A DNA stretch of 64,000 bases from Sinobacterium norvegicum (lineage in GTDB: Bacteria > Pseudomonadota > Gammaproteobacteria > Pseudomonadales > Sinobacteriaceae), in assembly GCF_923077115.1 (NCBI RefSeq), contig NZ_CAKLPX010000002.1:496001-560000 (forward strand), written 5' to 3'. The position numbers and the translations under genes were made by a program. Positions 29,914 through 39,119 of the stretch are shown piece by piece; the stretch's first letter is position 1; every line of letters begins with the position of its first letter. The notes beneath the pieces were generated by a model, which was not told where the DNA came from, made no database searches, and saw only the letters and a program-made list of their open reading frames with translations.

Positions 29914-31927
29914 CGAACACGGACGTTCTAATGCCGTGGCGTCAGGGATGACGAGGAACGGTGATACTGAGTTTTACGACGGGGTAATAGAGCTCGAAAA
30001 AGCCTGGAATGAAGGCTTAAAACCAGACCCCATGTTATTGGTGTCTGAATGGGCTGATCAATTTCGTGTGCTATCCCCTAAATCGGCTGCTGAACCCGGC
30101 CGCTGGCGTACTCAACGAACGCCTTATCTACAAGAAATCATGGATTGTTTGTCAGTATCTTCGCCGGTACAGCGCGTTGTATTTATGAAAGGCGCGCAGG
30201 TTGGCGGCACAGAGGCTGGCAATAACTGGATCGGCTACGTCATCCATATGGCACCCGGTCCGATGATGGCAGTTTCGCCAACCGTCGAAATGGCAAAGCG
30301 TAATTCCCGTCAGCGTATCGACCCTCAACTTGAAGATGTGCCAGAGCTAAGGGCGCGTGTTGCGCCTGCGCGCAGCAGAGACTCAGGTAATACGGTTCTC
30401 TCAAAAGAGTTTCCTGGCGGCGTACTGGTCATGACTGGCGCAAACAGTGCTGTCGGCCTGCGATCTATGCCTGCTCGTTATCTGTTTATGGATGAGGTGG
30501 ATGGATATCCGGGCGATGTTGAGGGTGAAGGCGATCCTATTTTGCTGGCTGAACGTCGAAGTGCGACCTTTGCACGCAGGAGAAAGGTGCTGCTCGTGAG
30601 TACGCCAACCCTCAAAAGTACATCGCGTATTCAGAGAGAATTTGAAAACTCAGATCAGCGTTATTTTTATGTGCCTTGTCCCTCATGCGGTCATTCACAG
30701 CCATTGCGGTTTTCTCAGTTACGATGGGAAGAAGGCAAGCCGGAGAATGCGCAGTATTGTTGTGAGAATTGTGATTTCTTAATTAGTGAACATCAAAAAA
30801 CCGAGATGTTCAATCAAGGTTACTGGCAAGCAACCGCTGAAGGTGATGGCCAAACACAAGGCTATCACTTGTCGTCACTCTATAGCCCTGTCGGTTGGTT
30901 TTCATGGGAAGACGCTGCAAGAATATTTGAAGGAGCGCAACAAAATCCGGATTTAATGAAAGGCTTTGTGAATACCGTTCTCGGTGAATCTTATGAAGAA
31001 GAATTCGAGGCACCAGAATGGGAGCGTTTATATGAACGACGAGAGTCTTACACCATTGGTGTTGTTCCTGAAGGAGGTTTGTTTTTAACGGCCGGTGTTG
31101 ACGTTCAGCGCGATCGCTTGGAATGTGAAATCGTCGCTTGGGGGAGAAGCAAAGAGTCATGGTCAATCGACTATTTAGTCTTAGACGGTGATACCGCTCT
31201 ACCTGATGTATGGAAAAAACTCGATCGAGTGCTTAGCAAAGATTGGCCTCACGCTTTAGGAAGCTCGCTGCCAATTCGTGTGATGTGCGTTGATTCTGGT
31301 TATGCCACTCAGGATGTTTATGGGTGGGTACGCAATTATCCTCAGGCAGTCTGGGGTGGCGCAGGTGCACGAGCATCACAGCCAAGAAGTGTCGTTGCCA
31401 TAAAGGGACGAGATACAGAAACAGCATTAATCCAGAATGTCTCAAAAGCGGATACCGGTGGTAAACGCCGAGGATTGAGGGTTTGGAATGTCAGCGGGCC
31501 GGTTGCCAAAGTTGAACTTTACCGTTGGCTCAAGCTGCCGAGACCGACGGACGAGGAGCGGGCTTTGGGTGAATTATTTTCACCAGGGACTTGCCACTTT
31601 CCCCAGTATGGAGAGGAATATTTCAAACAGCTCACCGCTGAGCGACGCATTATCCGTTTACACAAAGGCTTCCCAAAAGCTACATGGGAAAAAGACCCGA
31701 CTCGAAATAATGAGGCTTTGGATTGCCGTGTGTATGCACGAGCAGCTGCAAGTATTTATGGTCTTGATCGATTTAAAGAGTTGCAGTGGAAGCGATTAGA
31801 AAATGCGCTTGGTGAAGTAAAGCAAAGCACACCAGTCCAAAGCGAAAGCGCTCAGCCAATCGCAAAGAAAACAACTAAAGCATTTCGACAACGATCGTCT
31901 GTCGTTGCAGATGACCCTTACCTCTAA
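29861..31927 (+). CDS. Terminase large subunit (GpA-like)
   Basis: A 688-residue GpA-type packaging motor. Start 29861 follows GGAG and lies within the small-subunit gene. The ATPase motifs are GAQVGGTE (111-118, Walker A variant) and LFMDEVDG (208-215, Walker B). A zinc-binding pair CPSCGH and CENCDF lies near residues 280-310. The C-terminal half is the nuclease, with a TAGVDVQRDRLECEI segment near residue 405. It cuts concatemers and pumps DNA into the prohead. Confidence 0.93.
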   Translation: MSDSTYPSLATSNQRSIDEHGRSNAVASGMTRNGDTEFYDGVIELEKAWNEGLKPDPMLLVSEWADQFRVLSPKSAAEPGRWRTQRTPYLQEIMDCLSVSSPVQRVVFMKGAQVGGTEAGNNWIGYVIHMAPGPMMAVSPTVEMAKRNSRQRIDPQLEDVPELRARVAPARSRDSGNTVLSKEFPGGVLVMTGANSAVGLRSMPARYLFMDEVDGYPGDVEGEGDPILLAERRSATFARRRKVLLVSTPTLKSTSRIQREFENSDQRYFYVPCPSCGHSQPLRFSQLRWEEGKPENAQYCCENCDFLISEHQKTEMFNQGYWQATAEGDGQTQGYHLSSLYSPVGWFSWEDAARIFEGAQQNPDLMKGFVNTVLGESYEEEFEAPEWERLYERRESYTIGVVPEGGLFLTAGVDVQRDRLECEIVAWGRSKESWSIDYLVLDGDTALPDVWKKLDRVLSKDWPHALGSSLPIRVMCVDSGYATQDVYGWVRNYPQAVWGGAGARASQPRSVVAIKGRDTETALIQNVSKADTGGKRRGLRVWNVSGPVAKVELYRWLKLPRPTDEERALGELFSPGTCHFPQYGEEYFKQLTAERRIIRLHKGFPKATWEKDPTRNNEALDCRVYARAAASIYGLDRFKELQWKRLENALGEVKQSTPVQSESAQPIAKKTTKAFRQRSSVVADDPYL

Positions 31928-31934
31928 GGTGTTT

Positions 31935-32162
31935 ATGAGTGATTTAACAATACTCCGGCAGCGACTCATTGATGCTGAATCCGCACTGCACCGTTTGATG
32001 ATCGGTGAACTAGAAGTGACGGTGTCTGTTGGCGGTTATGGTGCCACCACTTATGCACAAACCGATATCAACAAACTCACGGCTTACATTGCGAAGCTTA
32101 AGTCGGAGATAGCAGCAAAAGAGGGGCGCCCACGACGCGGCCCCCTGTTCATGAAATTCTAA
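31935..32162 (+). CDS. Head-tail joining protein gpW
   Basis: A 75-residue gpW-like protein. The start at 31935 gives MSDLTILRQRLIDAESALHR, and the GGYGATTYAQTDINKLTAYI segment is the family core. In lambda, gpW plugs the portal after packaging. Its position between terminase and portal genes is canonical. Confidence 0.82.
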   Translation: MSDLTILRQRLIDAESALHRLMIGELEVTVSVGGYGATTYAQTDINKLTAYIAKLKSEIAAKEGRPRRGPLFMKF

Positions 32163-32208
32163 GCTTATGAAATTTTAATTATCCAATAAAAATGCTAGTT
32201 GAGGCGCT

Positions 32209-33720
32209 ATGACCAATCAAATGATCTTAGGCCCTGATGGCTTACCACTAGTATCTGATACGGCTCACCGGGCGGCTTCATTGTCTGCGAGAGAGATGTC
32301 GAGCTGGCGCCCAATGGCTGGCTCACCAGATTCAGATTTGCTCGATGAACTGCCTACACTGGTTTCACGCTCTAGAGATCTGGCGAGAAACCATGGAGTA
32401 GCCTCAGGGGCAATTCAAACACTGGTGGATAATGTCGTTGGGACTGGCTTGCGCCTATCAGCGCTGCCTGACTATAAGGCACTAGGAAAAGACAAAGACT
32501 GGGCAGATAGCTGGTCGAGAAAAACAGAAGCACTTTGGCGTAGCTGGGCTGACACCACTGAATGTGATGCTTCAAAAAGTCTGACATTCAATGGTTTAAC
32601 AACCCAAATGTTCCGCTCGGGCCTAATCAATGGCGAAGCACTTGCTTTGCCACTATGGCTTCCCAATAGAAGCCAGGCGTTTGCAACAACTATTCAGCTT
32701 ATTGAGCCCGACCGTTTAGGAAATCCAAATGATCGAATAAACGATGCCAATATTCGCGCTGGTATCGAGGTTGATTCTTATGGTGCGCCATTAGCTTACT
32801 GGATTGCTAAGACGCATCCGGGTGATCAACTTCTTGGTGTTAGCAATAACGCTCAAGAGTACGAGCGCATTCCAGCACGCACCCGCTTCGGTCGCCAGCG
32901 TGTTGTCCATGTTCATGACAAGGAACGAACCGGTCAAAGTAGAGGCAAGCCGATCTTTAGTAGCATTATGCCGCTATTTAAGATGCTTGATCACTATGAG
33001 CGTTCCGAAATGCAAGCGGCCGTTGTCAACGCAATGATCGCTGCTTTTATCGAAACGCCATTAGACGGTGAATCAATTAGTGAAATGTTTGGTGGGTCTG
33101 GCGAGGATTACATGGCTGCTCGAAATGAGTGGCAAGTAAAGCTTCAAGGTGGTGCCGTTATTCCAATATTTCCAGGAGATAAAGTCGCGCCTTTTACGCC
33201 CAGTCGGCCTAATTCTGCTTACAGCAGTTTTGTAGAAAACATTCTTCGTCATATCGGCACCGGGTTGAACTTACCTTTCGAATTGTTGATGAAGGATTTT
33301 TCGAAAACCAATTACTCCTCAGCACGCGCAGCATTGATGGAAGCATGGCGATATTTTATTGGCCGACGTCATTGGTTAGCTACTTATTGGGCGAAGCCTG
33401 TTTATGAGCTCTGGTTAGAGGAAGCTATTAACAAAGGCATGATTGAGGCACCAGGTTTTTATCAAAACAAGGCGCTGTGGTGTCGATGCAAATGGATAGG
33501 TCCTGGGCGTGGGTGGATTGACCCTGTAAAAGAAGCCAAGGCTTCAAAGATACGGTTAGAAATTGGCCTTTCAACGCTCGAAGATGAATGCGCCACCCAA
33601 GGCTTAGACTGGGAAGAAGTTCTCGAACAAAGAGCTCGAGAGCAAACAAAAATGAGAGAGCTAGGTTTGAATACTGAAACGGCTCAATACGCTCCCCAGA
33701 CTACAGAGGAAAAACAATGA
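32209..33720 (+). CDS. Phage portal protein (lambda gpB type)
   Basis: A 503-residue portal protein. Typical features are NHGVASGAIQTLVDNVVGTG near residue 62 and the ILRHIGTGLNLPFELLMKDF segment near 345, followed by NYSSARAALMEAWR. It forms the dodecameric vertex through which DNA enters and to which the tail is joined. Its stop overlaps the protease gene start by 4 bp. Confidence 0.92.
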   Translation: MTNQMILGPDGLPLVSDTAHRAASLSAREMSSWRPMAGSPDSDLLDELPTLVSRSRDLARNHGVASGAIQTLVDNVVGTGLRLSALPDYKALGKDKDWADSWSRKTEALWRSWADTTECDASKSLTFNGLTTQMFRSGLINGEALALPLWLPNRSQAFATTIQLIEPDRLGNPNDRINDANIRAGIEVDSYGAPLAYWIAKTHPGDQLLGVSNNAQEYERIPARTRFGRQRVVHVHDKERTGQSRGKPIFSSIMPLFKMLDHYERSEMQAAVVNAMIAAFIETPLDGESISEMFGGSGEDYMAARNEWQVKLQGGAVIPIFPGDKVAPFTPSRPNSAYSSFVENILRHIGTGLNLPFELLMKDFSKTNYSSARAALMEAWRYFIGRRHWLATYWAKPVYELWLEEAINKGMIEAPGFYQNKALWCRCKWIGPGRGWIDPVKEAKASKIRLEIGLSTLEDECATQGLDWEEVLEQRAREQTKMRELGLNTETAQYAPQTTEEKQ

Positions 33721-35009
33721 AGTTCTGGAATCATGCAGCTGGTGAGCCATGGGCAATTACCGAGGCTGCTCTTAATAATATTTTAACGATTGCATCACGC
33801 CAAAACGAAAGCATCGAAGTGGTGTCTGCAAAGCTTGGTAGAGAATTAGATAACAGTTACGTCACTGAGATTCGTGAAGGTGCGGCGGTTATTCCTGTCG
33901 TGGGTCCTTTGTTTCGCTACGCAAATATATTTACTGCAATTAGTGGTGCATCCAGTTACGAGGTTTTAGCGAAAGACTTTACCAGTGCTTTAGAAAATCC
34001 AGACGTCCATAGCATTATTTTAGATATCGATTCACCGGGCGGCGAAGTCAATGGTTGCGCTGAATTTGCCAGTATGATTTTCGAAGCTCGTGGCAAAAAG
34101 CCAATCATTGCCTATGCCTCAGGTGATGCTGCTTCAGGTGCGTATTGGATTGCGTCAGCTTGCGATCAAATTATTGCTTCAAAAACGTCCATGCTCGGGT
34201 CCATTGGTGTGGTAGCGGTTTATCGAGGAAGTAAAGATGAAAGCGTCTTAGAGATCGTGTCATCCCAAAGCCCATATAAACGATTAGATCCAAGCAGTAA
34301 GGATGGAAAATCACGACTGCAATCACGTATCGATGATTTAGCGACGGTATTTATTGAATCCATTGCAAAGCATCGTGGTGTTGACCCGCCAACGGTTATC
34401 AAAGACTTCGGTGGCGGTGATGTCTTTATTGGCAAGAACGCCATCAACTCAGGATTGGCCGATGATATCGGAAGCCTGGAACAAATTATCAATGAACATT
34501 TAAACAATCAGAACCCCGCCAAGTTGCGGGGTTCTTCTTTTTTAGCACTTGAGGACAGCACGATGACTGACAAAAACCACAAGACCGAGGCTTCTGAAGG
34601 GCAAGTCCTTAGTCTGGAATCATTAAAAGCCGACTATCCGCAGTTGGTTGAAGCCATTCAAACCGAAACTATAGCCTCTACGAATGATGAAGCATCCCAG
34701 CAAAGCGTTATAACAGAACGTGAACGTATTGGCGCCATCATATCTTCTGAGGCTGCCAAGGGGCGTGAACAGTTAGCTCAGCACCTGGCATTTTCTACGG
34801 ATATGAGCGCTGATATGGCGCTGGCAACGCTAGATGCTTCACCGGTCAAAGCCGAAGCATCGGCTCCTGTTTCCAATACAGGTTTTGAACAAGTCATGGC
34901 CTCAGTGGGCAACCCTGCCATTGAGCCAGATGCTCCGGAACAGGAAGGCGATGATGCCGATGCAGTGGCGAAACGGATCGCTAAGTTTTCACAAGGGGGT
35001 GCGGTATGA
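33717..35009 (+). CDS. S49-family prohead protease fused to scaffold (lambda gpC type)
   Basis: A 430-residue protein. Residues 55-270 are an S49/SppA-like serine protease: ILDIDSPGGEVNG near 102-114 and the catalytic Ser140 in ASGDAASGAYW. Residues 283-430 are acidic, helical and scaffold-like. The arrangement is that of lambda gene C with Nu3 nested at its end; a second start at 34563 has its own ribosome-binding site. A terminator-like hairpin lies in the coding sequence between the two parts. The stop overlaps the decoration-protein ATG. Confidence 0.88.
   Translation: MKFWNHAAGEPWAITEAALNNILTIASRQNESIEVVSAKLGRELDNSYVTEIREGAAVIPVVGPLFRYANIFTAISGASSYEVLAKDFTSALENPDVHSIILDIDSPGGEVNGCAEFASMIFEARGKKPIIAYASGDAASGAYWIASACDQIIASKTSMLGSIGVVAVYRGSKDESVLEIVSSQSPYKRLDPSSKDGKSRLQSRIDDLATVFIESIAKHRGVDPPTVIKDFGGGDVFIGKNAINSGLADDIGSLEQIINEHLNNQNPAKLRGSSFLALEDSTMTDKNHKTEASEGQVLSLESLKADYPQLVEAIQTETIASTNDEASQQSVITERERIGAIISSEAAKGREQLAQHLAFSTDMSADMALATLDASPVKAEASAPVSNTGFEQVMASVGNPAIEPDAPEQEGDDADAVAKRIAKFSQGGAV
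34511..34543 (+). terminator. Terminator-like hairpin inside the protease gene
   Basis: GAACCCCGC (34511-34519) and GCGGGGTTC (34526-34534) form a perfect 9-bp stem with a 6-nt loop, followed by TTCTTTTTT. It has every feature of an intrinsic terminator but lies in an open reading frame, 20 bp before the nested scaffold start at 34563. It may set the ratio of protease to scaffold, or be an mRNA processing or stability element. Confidence 0.55.
34563..35009 (+). CDS. Nested scaffold protein (internal start, Nu3-like)
   Basis: In frame with the protease; the ATG at 34563 has TTGAGGA about eight bases upstream, giving a 148-residue acidic protein (MTDKNHKTEASEGQVLSLES onward). Lambda Nu3 is made the same way from gene C. 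Independent translation is inferred from the site and the family arrangement. Confidence 0.55.
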   Translation: MTDKNHKTEASEGQVLSLESLKADYPQLVEAIQTETIASTNDEASQQSVITERERIGAIISSEAAKGREQLAQHLAFSTDMSADMALATLDASPVKAEASAPVSNTGFEQVMASVGNPAIEPDAPEQEGDDADAVAKRIAKFSQGGAV

Positions 35010-35389
35010 GCATGCCAGGGATTGCAGAAGGGGTTAACGATCAGGGGAGCTATGCGCCTGACAATCTAATTGCAGGTGAATTTCCGCGAATTACTCGAGT
35101 TGTCACGATTACTGGCGGTGCCACATTACCTGCTGGCGCTGTGTTAGGCAGGGTTGCAGCTAGTGGAGCCTATTTATTGAGTGACGCAGGAGCAAATGAT
35201 GGATCAGAAGAACCGGATGCCTTGCTGGTCGAGGCGGTGGATGCCTCCACTGGTGATACACAGGCCCATGTGTATTTAGCGGGTGAATTTAATGCGGAAG
35301 CTCTTACGTTTGGTCCGGGCCATTCAATAGCGTCTATTTCGATCGCTTTTCGAGAGCGATCTATTTTTCTACGAAACAATCAAGCTTAA
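35006..35389 (+). CDS. Head decoration protein D
   Basis: A 127-residue protein of the lambda gpD family (FPRITRVVTITGGATLPAGA, then LLVEAVDASTGDTQAHVYLA). Trimers stabilise the expanded capsid. Position between scaffold and major capsid gene is canonical. Confidence 0.85.
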   Translation: MSMPGIAEGVNDQGSYAPDNLIAGEFPRITRVVTITGGATLPAGAVLGRVAASGAYLLSDAGANDGSEEPDALLVEAVDASTGDTQAHVYLAGEFNAEALTFGPGHSIASISIAFRERSIFLRNNQA

Positions 35390-35408
35390 CCAGCAATAGG
35401 ATATTCTC

Positions 35409-36440
35409 ATGGATATATTTTCAACTCATGTGCTTAACCGAGTCGTCGAGCACTTGGATCGTCCAGCATCCTTTTTGCTGGATACATTTTTCGGTTCAAT
35501 TCAAACAGAAGATAGTGAAGAAATTCACTTCGATATTGATAAATCCAAACCGCGATTAGTGCCATTTGTATCACCGCTCGTCCAGGGTAAGGTCATTGCT
35601 GCGGAAGGGTTTGAAACACGTAGTTTTAAGCCTGCCTACGTGAAAGATAAGCGTCGCTTTGACCCTAGTGCTCCACTGAAGCGTTTGATTGGCGAAACCA
35701 TTGGAGGGAATTTAAAGCCCATGGACCGCCGAGAGGCTGCATTAAATCGTGCGTTAACGAGTCAAGTGGAAAACCTGACTCGCCGCGAAGAAGTGATGGC
35801 GGCCGAAGCATTACGAACCGGAAAGATTACCGTAACCGGTGAAGACTACCCAACACAGATTATTGATTTTCAGCGTGACTCAGCACTGACTCAGGCACTG
35901 ACAGGCGCGACTCGGTGGGGTGAGCCTGACGTTAAAGTATTAGATGACATTGAAGACTGGGCGGGCTTAGTACAAATCAAATCGGGTGCCGCCGCTCGTA
36001 CCGTTGTTATGGACCCTTTGGCATGGCGAGTCTTCAAGGCTGATCCCAAAGTTGAGCGCTTGCTTGAGCTCCGTCGTGGAACCTCCAGTACATTAATAGT
36101 CGACCCAATCCTCCGAGGGCAAGGTAACGATAAAGCACGCTATGTAGGTTCAGTGGGCGATTTTGATTTCTGGGTTTATAACGACGCCTACGTCGATGAT
36201 GATGGTGTTTCCAGAAATATGCTGCCGGAATATACGGTATTGATTGCCAGCCAAGGTTTACTGGAAGGTACCCGGTGCTATGGCGTGATTCAGGATGAAA
36301 AAGCCAACTATCGGGCAAGCCGCTACTTCACCAAATCATGGTTGGAGGAAGATCCGGCAGTACGTTGGTTGCTGATGCAGTCGGCCCCGTTGATTGTGCC
36401 TTACCGCCCTAACGCAACATTTTGTGCGACGGTTCGTTAG
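35409..36440 (+). CDS. Major capsid protein E
   Basis: A 343-residue capsid protein of the lambda gpE family (Phage_cap_E). It starts MDIFSTHVLNRVVEHLDRPA, has IHFDIDKSKPRLVPFVSPLV near residue 40 and ends with a VDEDG-like insertion domain (NDAYVDDDGVSRNMLPEYTV). The length matches the family (lambda gpE, 341). It builds the T=7 shell. Confidence 0.92.
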   Translation: MDIFSTHVLNRVVEHLDRPASFLLDTFFGSIQTEDSEEIHFDIDKSKPRLVPFVSPLVQGKVIAAEGFETRSFKPAYVKDKRRFDPSAPLKRLIGETIGGNLKPMDRREAALNRALTSQVENLTRREEVMAAEALRTGKITVTGEDYPTQIIDFQRDSALTQALTGATRWGEPDVKVLDDIEDWAGLVQIKSGAAARTVVMDPLAWRVFKADPKVERLLELRRGTSSTLIVDPILRGQGNDKARYVGSVGDFDFWVYNDAYVDDDGVSRNMLPEYTVLIASQGLLEGTRCYGVIQDEKANYRASRYFTKSWLEEDPAVRWLLMQSAPLIVPYRPNATFCATVR

Positions 36441-36448
36441 GAGGCAAC

Positions 36449-36526
36449 ATGATAAATTTTTCTGGAAATAAATTTGCACAGCCGAAGGCTGCCCATCAGG
36501 GTGCAGCACATGGAGGTGCTGCATGA
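36449..36526 (+). CDS. 25-residue ORF with strong ribosome-binding site
   Basis: ATG at 36449 follows TTAGGAGG at ideal spacing, and its stop overlaps the next start (ATGA). The peptide (MINFSGNKFAQPKAAHQGAA and five more residues) is too short to classify. It could be a leader peptide that couples translation of the next gene, or a decayed gene. Confidence 0.45.
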   Translation: MINFSGNKFAQPKAAHQGAAHGGAA

Positions 36527-36855
36527 AAATAACCACAACGATAACGCTGCGAATTGGCAAACCAGGTGCTTATGAATATGTCGCTCCTGGTACGCCCGTA
36601 AACTTACCCAATGAGGAGGCTGAGTATTTGGTTTCGCGAGGGTTTTCCATTCAGGAACCCTCGAAGAGTTCAAAATCCACTGATTTGATCGATGCGATTA
36701 TGGATGCCATTGACGATCTAAAACCTGATGCATTTGGTAAAGATGGCAAGCCTTCGGTAAAAGCCATCGAAGAAATTTTAGGACAAGGCATTTCAGGGGG
36801 TGATAGAGATAAGGCATGGGATGCGTATCAGTGTCTCATTCGTGATGAACGTTAA
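36523..36855 (+). CDS. Head protein at the FI position
   Basis: A 110-residue protein; GGAGGT precedes the ATG. The N-terminal 50 residues are beta-rich (ITLRIGKPGAYEYVAPGTPV) and the C-terminal half (LIDAIMDAIDDLKPDAFGKD, GKPSVKAIEEILG) is a small helical domain seen in several phage head proteins. It occupies the place of lambda FI, a DNA-packaging factor, but the sequence match is not strong. Confidence 0.55.
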   Translation: MKITTTITLRIGKPGAYEYVAPGTPVNLPNEEAEYLVSRGFSIQEPSKSSKSTDLIDAIMDAIDDLKPDAFGKDGKPSVKAIEEILGQGISGGDRDKAWDAYQCLIRDER

Positions 36856-37165
36856 CGATCGCTTTAAAAAGGCTATTGATAGTCAATTTTCTCATCTTGG
36901 GCGAATGGCAACTTATCTTAAGCCTCTTTCAGGTACTCAAGAAATTCGCGTAATTGCCCGTCGCCCAGAGCAGCTATTTGAACTGGGTGATGGCCACTTA
37001 CATGCGGAGGACCCGCAATTGGAGTTTCGAGTGTCGGAAGTTGCAACACCTAGCCGAGGCGATGAAATACATATCGATGGTCGTATCTATCGAATTGAGT
37101 CTGAGCCACGGTTGGACCTTCATCAATTGGTATGGATCACAGAAAGTTTGCCCCTAATAGAATAA
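36845..37165 (+). CDS. Head-tail joining protein (FII-like)
   Basis: A 106-residue protein from the ATG at 36845. The pattern (EIRVIARRPEQLFELGDGHL, later GDEIHIDGRIYRIESEPRLD) fits FII-type connectors at the head-tail interface. Overlaps the previous gene by 11 bp. Confidence 0.6.
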   Translation: MNVNDRFKKAIDSQFSHLGRMATYLKPLSGTQEIRVIARRPEQLFELGDGHLHAEDPQLEFRVSEVATPSRGDEIHIDGRIYRIESEPRLDLHQLVWITESLPLIE

Positions 37166-37175
37166 AGGTTCGTTC

Positions 37176-37709
37176 ATGTTGACCTTACAAATTAATCCAT
37201 CACCTAACTTAAGTGAATGGAGTGGCTCATTCACCTCAACCGAAAAACAATTGAAGGTAGCGGCGACTCGAGCGTTAAACAAGACTGCTCGATGGGCAAG
37301 AACACAGGTCGCGAGTAAAACGGCAAAAGAGTTATCCATTAAAGTGGGTGCTGTTCGAGAGGGGCTTATATTGATTAGAGCAAAACAATCGAACCCTCAA
37401 AGTGTTGTTGGGTTGTCTCAGCAGTCTGGCGTTATTAAAGCGAAGCAATTAGGTAGTGTATCTCAAAATTCAACGGGCGTTCGAGTTGGTCGACGTCAGT
37501 TTGATCATGCTTTTTTGGCAGCAATGCCTAATGGTCATCAAGGTGTTTTTCGACGACGAGGGAAAGCTCGGCTACCCATACAGGAAGTACAAATTGTGAT
37601 AACTGGGAAGATGCAGGAAATTATGGAAGACCTGTCTAATGGGCCAGCGTTAAAGCAGTTTGAAACGATATTTGATCGTGAACTACGTTACCTTTTGAGG
37701 GCCGCGTAA
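37176..37709 (+). CDS. Minor tail protein Z-like
   Basis: A 177-residue basic protein of the lambda gpZ type (LKVAATRALNKTARWARTQV, KTAKELSIKVGAVREGLILI). In lambda, Z is needed to complete the head-tail joint. The gene is directly followed by the next one with no gap. Confidence 0.72.
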   Translation: MLTLQINPSPNLSEWSGSFTSTEKQLKVAATRALNKTARWARTQVASKTAKELSIKVGAVREGLILIRAKQSNPQSVVGLSQQSGVIKAKQLGSVSQNSTGVRVGRRQFDHAFLAAMPNGHQGVFRRRGKARLPIQEVQIVITGKMQEIMEDLSNGPALKQFETIFDRELRYLLRAA

Positions 37710-38195
37710 ATGGATGTGTTGAGTGTTTTATTCAAGGAAATTCAGCAAGGCTTTTCAGAAATAGTTGGTATACAGCATTGCGGCTCATTTCCACGAAGAC
37801 GTGATGATATTCGCTTACCTGCGATCTTAATTGATCTGGTTGAGCTAGAGCCTGGTAGTGATCCAGGAACCGGAGAACTGGCTCTTATTGCTCATTTTGA
37901 GGCCAGAATTCTGGTGTCTGATCAGTTGCCAGAATCGGACCTTTGGGCGCTAGTGCAAGAGGCCATGCTTTGGTTATTTAATCATTCATGGTCGGAAACC
38001 AATATGGGTCGTGCACGCCTAAAACAAGCGAGCCCGGATCATTTTTCGCCTGACTATCAAGGACATCGAGTTTGGCTAATTGAGTGGACCCAAACTGTTC
38101 GAGTTGGCGAGAATGTATGGAATGGCACCGATGTTATTCCCAGTGTGATATCTATTTCGGGTTTGGATACAGAAAATCAAGAATTAGAGGTGTAG
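37710..38195 (+). CDS. Tail-terminator or completion protein
   Basis: A 161-residue alpha/beta protein (RLPAILIDLVELEPGSDPGT then LALIAHFEARILVSDQ). This fold and position are typical of phage tail-completion (gpU/Mu gp37-like) proteins. The exact homologue is uncertain. Confidence 0.55.
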   Translation: MDVLSVLFKEIQQGFSEIVGIQHCGSFPRRRDDIRLPAILIDLVELEPGSDPGTGELALIAHFEARILVSDQLPESDLWALVQEAMLWLFNHSWSETNMGRARLKQASPDHFSPDYQGHRVWLIEWTQTVRVGENVWNGTDVIPSVISISGLDTENQELEV

Positions 38196-38198
38196 CCA

Positions 38199-38777
38199 AT
38201 GATTGATTTTGAAATAACAGAATTGAATCGTCGGCTCGCCAATATGATTTTGCTGGGGAAAGTTATAGCGGCTGATTACAGTCAGCCAACACCAAAACTA
38301 CAAGTTAGGATTGGTGAACTTCAAACGGCTTGGTTACCTATGCTCATGCAACGCGCAGGCCCTGACATTAGTTGGTGGCCACTTGAGGTTGGCGAACAGG
38401 TTGTCGTGCTTTCTCCTAGCGGGGAGTTAACGCAGGGTGTTGTGCTTGGTTCAATTAACCAAACTGATTATCCATCAACAAGTACCAGTGCTGACAGCCA
38501 TAAACAGGTTTATTCCGATGGCGCAGTGATTGAGTATGACCGTAAAGCACATCGATTGTCTGCAATATTACCGTCAGGTGCTAAAGCAATGTTGGTATCA
38601 GATGGCGGTATTAATTTTGTTGGTGATGTGACGGTTACTGGTGACATCAAAGCGTCAGGGGATATTACAGATCATACTCGTTCGATGAAAAGCGATCGGG
38701 TCATTTTCAATAGTCATACTCATGCGGGCATTAAGTCTGGGCCGGGTAACACGGCTCCCCCTAATCAATCGCAGTAA
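38199..38777 (+). CDS. Baseplate assembly protein V (spike)
   Basis: A 192-residue gpV-like protein. It has the OB-fold hub (LLGKVIAADYSQPTPKLQVR, WWPLEVGEQVVVLSPSGELT) and a C-terminal beta-helix with regular GD repeats (GDVTVTGDIKASGDI), ending with HTHAGIKSGPGNT. In P2 it forms the membrane-piercing spike. It is the first gene of the P2-like tail set. Confidence 0.87.
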   Translation: MIDFEITELNRRLANMILLGKVIAADYSQPTPKLQVRIGELQTAWLPMLMQRAGPDISWWPLEVGEQVVVLSPSGELTQGVVLGSINQTDYPSTSTSADSHKQVYSDGAVIEYDRKAHRLSAILPSGAKAMLVSDGGINFVGDVTVTGDIKASGDITDHTRSMKSDRVIFNSHTHAGIKSGPGNTAPPNQSQ

Positions 38778-38783
38778 CTTATT

Positions 38784-39119
38784 ATGAATGGTATGAATCG
38801 AATGACCGGGGCAGTCGCTTCCGGCATTGATCACTTGCGCCAGTCAATTATCGATATCTTAACGACCCCTATTGGATCTCGCGTTATGCGAAGAGACTAT
38901 GGTTCCCGTTTGTATCAGATAGTTGATGCGCCAGTGAATAGATCGTTGATGGTTGAAATATATTCGGCTGTTGCTGAGGCATTGGTGAAATGGGAACCGA
39001 GACTTGAGTTAACTCGAGTGCAAGTTGAAGAAGTTCACCCTGGCGGTTTGATGGTCAGCCTTGAAGGTATTTATCTGCCAGATAACAAGAGAATAGCAAT
39101 AGAAGGGGTGGTGCTATGA
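38784..39119 (+). CDS. Baseplate protein W (gp25-like)
   Basis: A 111-residue gp25/gpW-baseplate protein with the signature DILTTPIGSRVMRRDYGSRL near residue 30. It joins sheath and baseplate in contractile tails. Overlaps gene J by 4 bp. Confidence 0.88.
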   Translation: MNGMNRMTGAVASGIDHLRQSIIDILTTPIGSRVMRRDYGSRLYQIVDAPVNRSLMVEIYSAVAEALVKWEPRLELTRVQVEEVHPGGLMVSLEGIYLPDNKRIAIEGVVL

